NCBI GenBank assembly: GCA_900768525.1
Contig: CAAGDF010000049.1
Coordinates: 1-7,267, forward strand
Source of the DNA: Clostridia bacterium
Lineage (GTDB): Bacteria; Bacillota; Clostridia; Christensenellales; Borkfalkiaceae
Direction of reading: 5' to 3'
Length of the DNA: 7,267 nucleotides
Shown here: positions 1 through 6,500 of the stretch, in pieces
How positions within the stretch are numbered: position 1 is the stretch's first letter
Layout of the letters: each line of letters starts with the position of its first letter
Made by a program: the position numbers and the translations under genes
Notes under the pieces: model-generated
The model's database searches: none
The model's input: only the letters and a program-made list of their open reading frames with translations
What the model was told of the DNA's origin: nothing

Positions 1-66
1 GCCTATGTTTTTACCCGTCCAACAGGCATAGACCTTGCTTTTGTATTCTTCAAAGTTCAGTTTCAT
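1..66 (-). CDS. ADP-ribosylglycohydrolase-family protein, N-terminus only (cut by left edge)
   Basis: Reading the minus strand from the ATG at 66 gives 22 open codons to the window edge: MKLNFEEYKSKVYACWTGKN followed by IG. The pattern F-E-E-Y-x-x-K-V-Y-x-C-W-x-G-K-N-I-G is what I know as the opening helix of many ADP-ribosylglycohydrolase (ADP_ribosyl_GH) proteins of gut bacteria, where it usually continues into a Gly-rich segment. The acidic metal-binding residues that define activity lie outside the window, so catalysis cannot be judged. In the known family the enzymes use Mg2+ to remove ADP-ribose from proteins or small molecules, but members in sugar-related loci often have unknown substrates. 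The gene follows the large lipoprotein on the same strand after 121 bases. The bases just upstream of the ATG read CCTTTTATT and show no Shine-Dalgarno site, unlike the other two starts. The family call rests on a short stretch. Confidence 0.62.
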   Translation of the reverse strand, partial: MKLNFEEYKSKVYACWTGKNIG

Positions 67-99
67 AATAAAAGGTTTAATAAAAGTTTTTTATAGGCT

Positions 100-146
100 G
101 TTGCCGTCGCCGATATTCGTTCGGCAACGGCAACGTTTTTTGTTTT
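100..146 (+). terminator. Hairpin with T-tract, intrinsic terminator in plus-strand orientation
   Basis: Arms 100-113 (GTTGCCGTCGCCGA) and 121-134 (TCGGCAACGGCAAC) pair over 14 positions around a 7-base loop. The single defect at 108/126 is C-A in plus-strand RNA and a tolerated G-U in minus-strand RNA. The T-rich tail (TTTTTTGTTTT, 136-146) follows only in the plus direction; minus-strand RNA leaves the stem into AGCCUAUAAAAAAC. By the usual rule this terminates plus-strand transcription, although no plus-strand gene is seen. In the minus direction it would be a stable stem in the leader of the ADP-ribosylglycohydrolase-like gene. Confidence 0.5.
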
Positions 147-149
147 GTC

Positions 150-171
150 AGGGATGACGAATGGAATCCCT
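150..171. repeat. Short inverted repeat AGGGAT / ATCCCT
   Basis: A perfect 6-base inverted repeat (150-155 and 166-171) with a 10-base loop lies just downstream of the second lipoprotein stop, on the minus reading. It lacks a T-tract on either strand, so it is not a terminator by itself. It may be a 3'-end stabilising stem or part of a dispersed intergenic repeat. The structure is directly visible; any function is inference. Confidence 0.4.
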
Positions 172-173
172 AC

Positions 174-187
174 TGTATAATGTATAA
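174..187. repeat. Two perfect tandem copies of TGTATAA
   Basis: TGTATAA occurs at 174-180 and again at 181-187, directly abutting the TAA stop (188-190) of the second lipoprotein. It is a minimal AT-rich tandem repeat. The unit contains a TATAAT-like string on the plus strand, but that would face into the 3' end of the lipoprotein gene and is more likely chance. Confidence 0.55.
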
Positions 188-3100
188 TTATGCTTCGGTG
201 GTTGTATCCGCAGTTATAACGGTTACGCCGTCTAATTTACGCAACATTGTTTCGTCGCTCATGGTATCGCCGTTATATCCTAACATAGTAAACGATTTTA
301 CTTTGACTTCAACGTTAGTATAAGCGTTATTAGATATGTTACGACCGAAAACAGAGTAAACATCACAATTGCTTGCATCTATCTTTATGTTGGTAAGCTT
401 GTTATCTTGCATAAATCTTCCGGCAAAGAATCCTACGCTTTCATGATCTTTTGTAGGCATTTTATATTCTACATTAGTCAGGGTAACGTCGGTTATTTCG
501 GCACCCCTTACCGTACCGCCGAACAATCCGCCGTTATATTGTCCGTTATATTTGAATTTATCAAACTTGACGTTTTTAATAACGGCGCCTTTGCCGACAT
601 GTCCAAACATACCGCCTTCATTGACGGCAAAACCCGAAATCGTGTGACCGAGACCGTCGAACGTGCCGCGGAAACCGAAATTTGCCTCCCAATTCTTCAC
701 AGTACCCTTGTAAGTCAAACTTGCCATCATAGGCTTACTCCATCTTACGTTTATATCGTTAGCAAGAACGTAATAACCGTAAATCGAAGTATTATTATCA
801 ACATTAGTCTGCGTAACTTTTACAACGTCGAGATCTTCCGCTTTGCGGATTATCTTTGTTGCCAGAAGAACGTTCACGTTGAACGAATAAATGACGTTAT
901 TCTTAACGGTTGAAGCAAGTAACGTAAGCGCGCCCGTTTCGGTAATACCGCTTAAATCGACGTTGAGTTTGCCGTCGGTTAAAGCGCCGTTACCCAAGAC
1001 TTTGCCGTTATAAGTTAAACTGACGGTATCGCCGATATATTCGGTTGCAAACGAAAGGTCGATTTGAGTTGCGGTTGTTTCAAGTAAAATGGTTTCGTGT
1101 TCAAGTACGACGGTTTCGGCAGTATAAACGATTATTCCGTCGGGTACAATTGATTTGTCATCCGCGACAACTTCCGACCCGCCATTGCAGTAAACCACAT
1201 AGGATTTAACTTTGATTTCAACTTTGGTATACGAACCTTTATTTACATCTGTTCCGAACAACGAATAAACATCGAACGCGCTTGCATCGATTTTTACGTT
1301 TGTAAATGTGCTTGCGCTAACCAATCTGCCGCCTAAGAAACCTTGATCCGCATTTCCGGGATTTTTATATGCTGATACACTGATATTTACATTCTGAACT
1401 GTGGCATTGAGGACTGCATAGCCAAACAATGAACCGCAGTACGCGCCGATATACGAAATGTTTTCAAAATCAACATTTTTGATAACCGCGCCCTGACCTA
1501 TAAAGCCGAATATTCCGCCCTGACCGACTTTTACGTTTGTAATCTTATGGTTAAGCCCGTCAAATGTACCGCGGAAACCTTGATTTTTATTCCAAAACTG
1601 ATCGGTCAAAGTTTTGATAACCTTCGACATATCGGTATGAATTTGCGCGTTCGCAAAATCTATATCGTTACCGAGAACATAATAGCCCTCAATAGGCGTA
1701 TAAGCAGTAAGTTGTTCTAAAGAAATTCTTACCGCCGCCATATCGTCTGCGGTGCGAATAACCTTTGTTGCCAAAAGAACGTTCACGTTGAACGAATAGT
1801 ACACGCCGTCTTTATCTGTAGTGGCGACAAACGTAAGATTGCCTGCGTCGGTCATTTCGCTGAAATCTACGGTAAGTTTACCGCCGTTTAACGCGCCGTT
1901 TCCGAGAACTTTATCGCCATAAGCAAGGCTTGCGTTTTCTGTAAAATATGCGCTTGCGAACGAAAGATCGAGTTCGGTGGTTGCTAAATCGGCAAGGATT
2001 GTTTCATGTGCGACTTCAACCGTTTTTGTAAGTCTTTCGACGGTTACGTTGATAGTTACGTGCGCTTTTTTGCCATCCGCGGCGGTGTAAGTAGCCGTTA
2101 AAACGGTTTCGCCTATAGCGAGAGCTTTAACGGTATATTCGGCGCTGCCTGTAATTTCAACAATACCTTCGGTCGATTGAGTCCAGGCCATAACGGCATT
2201 TTCGGTAACGGTTGTTCCGAGCGTTACTTTGAACGAGAACGTTACTTTGTCGGGTTTGCCCTCGTCTTCCGCGGTGTAAAGTTTAAGCGAATAACCGCTT
2301 TCGGTTTTTTCAAGTACTTCTGCGCTCGTATCGAAAACAAATCTTTCGGCAGAGCCGCATGCGCAAGCGCGGTAATCGTTACCGTTTGCGTCGGTAGTCC
2401 ATGTGTAAGCGTGGTTTACGGTAAGCGTTGCGGGATTACTTTCGGCTGCGGCATAATTGTTGTCGCCTGCCGTGTAAGCCTTAACATAATAAGTACCTGC
2501 AACAAGACCGTCGGCGGGAATATCTATATATTCGCCGTCAGCCGCGGTTGCGTATTTATAAGTAACGACCGTACCCGCGGTTGCGGTTGCGTTAAGAACT
2601 ATATTCTGTTTACAAGTAACGGCATCGATCTCGAAATCGTTTATCGCGTTGTCGCCCTTTGTCATTTCAAATCCGGCAATAGCGGAAGCTCCCTTATAAT
2701 CGTCGTCTTCGGCAACGGTTGCTTTTACGAAATATGCGCCTGCGCGTTTTTCGATAGCTTCCCATGCAACGTATTCGCCGTCGGAAGTAAGAGCGTAAGT
2801 ATAAACTATCTCTGCGCCATCCGGAATATGAGTTGCATCAGCGGTTACAACAGGCGTTACGTTTTCGCCGTATTTAACGTCTTCGGCGGAAACGGTAACG
2901 GCGTTTTCATTCTTTGCTTTTGTAATTACGAAAGAAATTACGGCTTCCGCGCCGTCATAGTTTTCGGTCGCTTCTACATACGCCTTTACAAAGTAAGTGC
3001 CCGCCGCCGTGGGAACGTTTTCGGTATAAGTGCCGTTTTGTTCAGTAGCGTAAGCAAATTTTACTTCGCCGAATTCCGCATTTGCCGCAGGTACGTTTGC

Positions 3101-3475
3101 GGTTTCACCTGCTCTCCATCCGTTAAGCGTAAGCTCGCTTACCGAGTTTGTCGCCTTTGTAATGACAAATTTAAGCGTAAGCATAGTTGCGTCGGCTTCG
3201 TCCGGTGTTTTCCATTCGTAAGCGTTTTCGTCGGTGAGTTTTAACACGACGTTATATTCGCCCGCGTTTACGCCGCCGTTATTTTCGATAACGGTGTAAG
3301 CGTCGCTTGCTTCAACGGTCGCCGCCTGCTTTTCGCCGTTATAAACTTTTGAATTTATAACGGGTGCGTTGACCACGGTTTTGGCAGATTCGCTGTCTTC
3401 GGAGCCGCATGCCATAACGGCGCATGCAGCGAAAACGATGCAAAGAACCGCCAGCAGTGCTTTGAGTTTTTTCAT
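188..3475 (-). CDS. Large MBG/Ig-repeat and beta-helix surface lipoprotein (1095 aa)
   Basis: This is a predicted lipid-anchored, extracellular multidomain protein. Residues 1-22 are a signal peptide (KKLK then a hydrophobic core) ending in a VMA-C lipobox with Cys23 as the likely lipidated residue; Cys18 is a weaker alternative. Residues about 33-354 form four MBG/Ig-like repeats closed by 'FVITK'-type strands. Residues 355-374 hold a H..W....C-x-C-G linker (Cys371, Cys373). Residues about 378-480 look like a bacterial Ig-like domain. Two tandem copies of a roughly 300-residue unit follow (486-788 and 789-1091), each with a beta-rich segment, an NVNVLLATK(I/V)IR linker and a GLUG-like beta-helix with FRGTFDG (634-640, 935-941). 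There is no LPXTG, dockerin or SLH motif at the C-terminus. The start is supported by a GGAGGG site 6 bases upstream. No catalytic residues are recognisable; adhesion or glycan binding is a guess from architecture. It is 81 bases downstream of a related lipoprotein gene. Confidence 0.9.
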   Translation of the reverse strand: MKKLKALLAVLCIVFAACAVMACGSEDSESAKTVVNAPVINSKVYNGEKQAATVEASDAYTVIENNGGVNAGEYNVVLKLTDENAYEWKTPDEADATMLTLKFVITKATNSVSELTLNGWRAGETANVPAANAEFGEVKFAYATEQNGTYTENVPTAAGTYFVKAYVEATENYDGAEAVISFVITKAKNENAVTVSAEDVKYGENVTPVVTADATHIPDGAEIVYTYALTSDGEYVAWEAIEKRAGAYFVKATVAEDDDYKGASAIAGFEMTKGDNAINDFEIDAVTCKQNIVLNATATAGTVVTYKYATAADGEYIDIPADGLVAGTYYVKAYTAGDNNYAAAESNPATLTVNHAYTWTTDANGNDYRACACGSAERFVFDTSAEVLEKTESGYSLKLYTAEDEGKPDKVTFSFKVTLGTTVTENAVMAWTQSTEGIVEITGSAEYTVKALAIGETVLTATYTAADGKKAHVTINVTVERLTKTVEVAHETILADLATTELDLSFASAYFTENASLAYGDKVLGNGALNGGKLTVDFSEMTDAGNLTFVATTDKDGVYYSFNVNVLLATKVIRTADDMAAVRISLEQLTAYTPIEGYYVLGNDIDFANAQIHTDMSKVIKTLTDQFWNKNQGFRGTFDGLNHKITNVKVGQGGIFGFIGQGAVIKNVDFENISYIGAYCGSLFGYAVLNATVQNVNISVSAYKNPGNADQGFLGGRLVSASTFTNVKIDASAFDVYSLFGTDVNKGSYTKVEIKVKSYVVYCNGGSEVVADDKSIVPDGIIVYTAETVVLEHETILLETTATQIDLSFATEYIGDTVSLTYNGKVLGNGALTDGKLNVDLSGITETGALTLLASTVKNNVIYSFNVNVLLATKIIRKAEDLDVVKVTQTNVDNNTSIYGYYVLANDINVRWSKPMMASLTYKGTVKNWEANFGFRGTFDGLGHTISGFAVNEGGMFGHVGKGAVIKNVKFDKFKYNGQYNGGLFGGTVRGAEITDVTLTNVEYKMPTKDHESVGFFAGRFMQDNKLTNIKIDASNCDVYSVFGRNISNNAYTNVEVKVKSFTMLGYNGDTMSDETMLRKLDGVTVITADTTTEA
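191..1111 (-). repeat. Shared beta/beta-helix unit, copy B of the 1095-aa lipoprotein
   Basis: This covers residues 789-1095 of the downstream lipoprotein. It opens with LEHETILLETTATQIDLSFA, continues through KVLGNGAL, YSFNVNVLLATKIIR and AEDLD to IYGYYVLANDI, FGFRGTFDGLGHTISGF, GGMFGHVGKGAVIKNVKF, KIDASNCDVYSVFG and VEVKVKSF, and ends the protein. The alternating short hydrophobic strands and the repeated GGxFG...GAVIKNV pattern are typical of GLUG-like right-handed beta-helices. Tracts at 824-862 and 854-889 are nearly identical in DNA to other copies. Confidence 0.85.
1112..2020 (-). repeat. Shared beta/beta-helix unit, copy A of the 1095-aa lipoprotein
   Basis: This covers residues 486-788. 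The order is VAHETILADLATTELDLSFA, KVLGNGAL, YSFNVNVLLATKVIR, IEGYYVLGNDIDF, GFRGTFDGLNHKITNV, GGIFGFIGQGAVIKNVDF, KIDASAFDVYSLFG and VEIKVKSY. From the HET motif through KVLGNGAL it aligns without gaps to copy B, and the 12-residue string YSFNVNVLLATK is identical in both. The last strand (VYTAETVV) runs straight into the HET motif of copy B, which fits an in-frame tandem duplication. Confidence 0.85.
2414..3379 (-). repeat. Four tandem MBG/Ig-like repeats in the 1095-aa lipoprotein
   Basis: Residues about 33-354 fall into four units of roughly 75-85 residues: 33-107, 108-187, 188-273 and 274-354. Three end in FVITK, FVITK and FEMTK; the fourth ends in LTVNH. The second to fourth share the core Y-(T/K)-Y-A-T/L-x-x-(D/N)-G-x-Y and A-G-(T/A)-Y-(F/Y)-V-K-A. 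The first carries YNGEKQ and AGEYNVVLKLTDENAYEW, typical of MBG-type stalk domains in Gram-positive surface proteins. The likely role is a rigid stalk that lifts the C-terminal units away from the membrane. Confidence 0.75.
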
Positions 3476-3481
3476 ATTTTT

Positions 3482-3487
3482 CCCTCC
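3482..3487 (-). promoter_or_regulatory. Shine-Dalgarno site of the 1095-aa lipoprotein
   Basis: The minus strand reads GGAGGG, then six bases (AAAAAT), then ATG at 3475. Strength and spacing are near ideal, which fixes the start codon and gives the signal peptide its full N-terminal basic region. Confidence 0.85.
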
Positions 3488-3495
3488 AATTTTTC

Positions 3496-3510
3496 GATAA
3501 CTTTGTTATC
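3496..3510 (-). other. Perfect small hairpin GATAAC-3 nt-GTTATC upstream of the ribosome site
   Basis: A 6-base perfect stem (3496-3501 with 3505-3510) and a 3-base loop sit 8 bases before the Shine-Dalgarno site of the second lipoprotein. There is no T-tract after the stem on either strand, so it is not a normal terminator. It could tune mRNA stability or relative expression of the two lipoproteins; that is inference. Confidence 0.4.
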
Positions 3511-3538
3511 TTATATTACAACGCAAAATGCGTCTGAA
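3510..3538 (-). promoter_or_regulatory. Candidate weak sigma-A promoter for the 1095-aa lipoprotein
   Basis: On the minus strand TTCAGA (3538-3533; four of six to TTGACA) is followed after exactly 17 bases by TATAAG (3515-3510; five of six to TATAAT). Spacing is ideal and the -10 is good, but the -35 is weak. If used, transcription would start near 3500-3505, inside the hairpin at 3496-3510, and give a short leader. Read-through from the upstream gene is the simpler option, so this is tentative. Confidence 0.28.
3521..3533 (-). other. Small hairpin ACGCA-3 nt-TGCGT between the lipoproteins
   Basis: A perfect 5-base stem with a 3-base loop starts 24 bases after the stop codon of the upstream lipoprotein. 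On the minus strand it is followed by TGTAATATAAG, not a T-run, so it is at best a poor terminator or a processing or stability element. It overlaps the spacer of the candidate promoter. Confidence 0.35.
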
Positions 3539-3556
3539 CCTTTTGTTCGCTTTGCC

Positions 3557-6500
3557 TTATGCAACGACGACGTTCACTCCTGCGGGAGCAATCTTTTTAT
3601 CGCTGCCGTTTACGTCTTTACCTTGATTTGCAAACATTGTGTACGATTTTACTTTGATTTCGACTCTGCTGTAGGTGTTGTCTGCTTTATCGCCGACCTG
3701 ATTTCCGAATAACGAATAAACGGTACATTCGCTTGCGTCGATTTTCACGTCTTTCATAATAGCGCCGTCTGTATATCTCGACGCTAAAAGTCCGTTATCA
3801 TGAGTTGTTCCCGTAAAGCCGATTACTTTTATGCTTATATTGTTTAATTCCGCTCCCACTATTGTTCTTGCAAGCACTGCGGAAAGATAGTCGTTATTAC
3901 AGCTTACGTTTATAAAATTAACGTCTTTTATTATTGCGCCCTTTCCTATATTGCCGAACAAGCCGTTTGCGCCCGCAGTAAAATCGGATATAGTATGATT
4001 TCGACCGTCGAAAACACCTCTGAATCCGAAACCGCCTTCCCAATAACCGGGTTGACCGCTTAAGTTCTGCGAAAGTTTTGCGTTCCGCACGTCTATATCC
4101 GCGCCGAGAACGTAATAACCGTAAATTGAAGCGTTGATTGTTTTTATTTTCAAAACGTCGAGATCTTCCGCATTGCGGATTATCTTTGTTGCAAGTAAAA
4201 CGTTGTAACCGAACGTGTAATACACACCGCCCTTCTTCGATACGACTTCAAACGTAAGTTCGCCCGTTTCGCCCGCTTTTGTTAAATCTACAGCAAGTTT
4301 GCCGTTGTTTACAGCGCCGCTTCCGAGTATTACGCCGTTATAACTTACGGTCGCATTTTCTCCGACGTATTCGTTTGCAAACGAAAGATCGATTTCGGAA
4401 GTCGCTGTTTCGACAAGCTGTCTTTCGTGCGATACGGTTACGTCACGCGAATCGGCTATTTCGATTTCAACGGCTACGTGCGAACCGTTAAGATAGGAAA
4501 TCGCATTTATCGTAATACTGCCGGCGCCGGCATCTTGCGGTACGCTGATTACGCCGTTTTCAAGCGTGATGCCGCCAAAAAGATTTTCGGCTGTAATGCC
4601 TGCGTAACGAGTATTTACCTTAACAACCGAACTGCCGCCTAAAGCAATCATTTCGGCAATCTGAACGAATTCTATCTGCTGATGCAGGTCGATAGTTTCG
4701 ATTGCGTGTTTAACAAACGGTATGCCGTTTATAAACGACCATACGTCTTCATCGAACTCGCTTATTATGCTCTTTAACGGAACGGAAGTCGAAAAATCGC
4801 TATAAGACGCAGCGGTATAAGACGAACCGCTTTCGGTCAGGATTTTATCTGCGCGGGCATGGTCGCATACAACAACGAGATTTTCTACGTTTTTGGTTCT
4901 CGTTCCCAAAACTACGTTTGCAAGATCGGATCTGTCTTTATTGGTAACGTAAGCGATATCCGCGCCTATTGCGTCCACGAAACAGTTCCTGACCTTTGCA
5001 GAATCCGAAGCCCCGCACGAGAAGAACGCGCCCATGGTTCTGGGCTCGCCGTTAGTGCTGAACAAATCCCTGTTTTCGTTGCCTGCGCCTAATTTTGCGA
5101 AAGTTATATTGACGTTTTCTATAAGTCCGCCGCCGTAGGAACAGATAAACCCGTTATTTTCCTCTACCCCGGCGTTCGTGAACGAAACGTTTTTGATAAC
5201 GGCGTCGTTACCCGTAAATCCGAAGATACCGCCGCTTTCTCTGCCGCTCGTAGCCGCTTTGACGGTAATTCCGTTTACGTTATAGCCGCGCCCGTCGAAT
5301 ACGCCCCTGAAGCCGTATTTTGACGGATCGTTCCAGCCCGCGCCGCCGAGTTTGTTGTTTATCGTCCATATTTCGCCGCTGTCTGTAAGAGAAACAAAAC
5401 CTGCGTTATATTCAATATTTCCGTTGAGTACGAAATAACCGTCAAGCACGCCCGTGTTGCTTACGTCGCCGTTCGCGCGGGCAAGGCTGCGCATCTGATC
5501 GAATTCCGCTTTGTTGCTTATTATAAGCGTGTAAATATCCGCTGTAAACGTGTAGTCAACGTCGGCGGTAGACAAAATCATCTCTCTTGCGCCGAGTTTA
5601 TCAGCCGTTTTGGGAAGTTTATCCTTGTTGAGAACGACGTTCTTGCCCGACACGGAAGAATAAACGTTTACTCCGTCTAACGTAAGCGACAAAACGTTTT
5701 CGTTAAACGAGTCGGGAAGCGTTACGGGCTTTAAGTCTTCGACCTCGATTTCCGGACGGATATCAAGCGTTTTAACTGCCTTTTCGACGATAACTTTTAT
5801 GGAAACGGTAATGTTTTTGCCATTCGGCGTGCGGTAAGCGCCGATAATGTCGGTCGTACCGGCGGAAACCTTTTTAACGATATAATTTCCGTTTGCCCCC
5901 GTAATTTCGGCAATGTCGGGATCGTACCGTTCGGAATCGAGATCCCATTTGATGACCGCATTTTTAATTACGCTGCCGCCATGATACGCCGTAAAACTTA
6001 AAGGCATTTCGGTTCGCCCCGCTTCGGCTATGGTGAACAATTTCAATTCGTAACCGTCGTCGCCGACCGTGATTTCTCCGTCGGGCACGACGGTCGCTAT
6101 GGGTTCTATAACCTTTACCGATACGCTCTTATTAACGTAAATCCCGTTAAAAGTTGCCGAAACGTAATATACCGCTTCGCCGAGAGATTTCGCGGCAAAA
6201 GTAACCGTTCCGTTGCCTTTTACCACGTTGCAAACCTGTTCGTAACCGCCGGCTAACGACCATTCGATTTTAGCCCTTTCGGTTACGTCCTCGCCCCTGA
6301 ATAAAACGCTGATTTTGCCAACGTAGCTGTTTCCGTTTTCGACGGTGATTTTATCGGCTGTTTTTATAACGGGAGCGTAAACGCTGTCGGTTACGGTAAG
6401 AGCGCAGATCGCCATGGCTTTGCCCGACATTGCGATAATGTTGCACCTGCCGGTTTTTACGCCGAGAACAAGACCGTCCCGGTCTACCGTGGCAACCGAG

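Noticed and set aside
90..95. TATAAA as a -10 box for the ADP-ribosylglycohydrolase-like gene
   Set aside because: At 17 or 18 bases upstream there is only GAATAT or CGAATA, and the region is the hairpin loop; there is no credible -35.
174..188. TATAAT-like strings as a plus-strand promoter
   Set aside because: They lack a good -35 and would drive antisense transcription only; they are better explained as a short AT-rich tandem repeat.
407..913. 168-codon open frame on the plus strand
   Set aside because: It is antisense to copy B of the shared unit, with no ribosome site or family resemblance.
2177..3244. 355-codon open frame on the plus strand
   Set aside because: It lies fully antisense to the lipoprotein repeat region, has a Cys-rich, low-sense protein sequence and no recognisable domain. 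It arises from codon bias of the real gene.
191..4441. The repeated units as a CRISPR array or transposon
   Set aside because: The repeats are in-frame protein domains of about 900 bases without spacers, terminal inverted repeats or a transposase.
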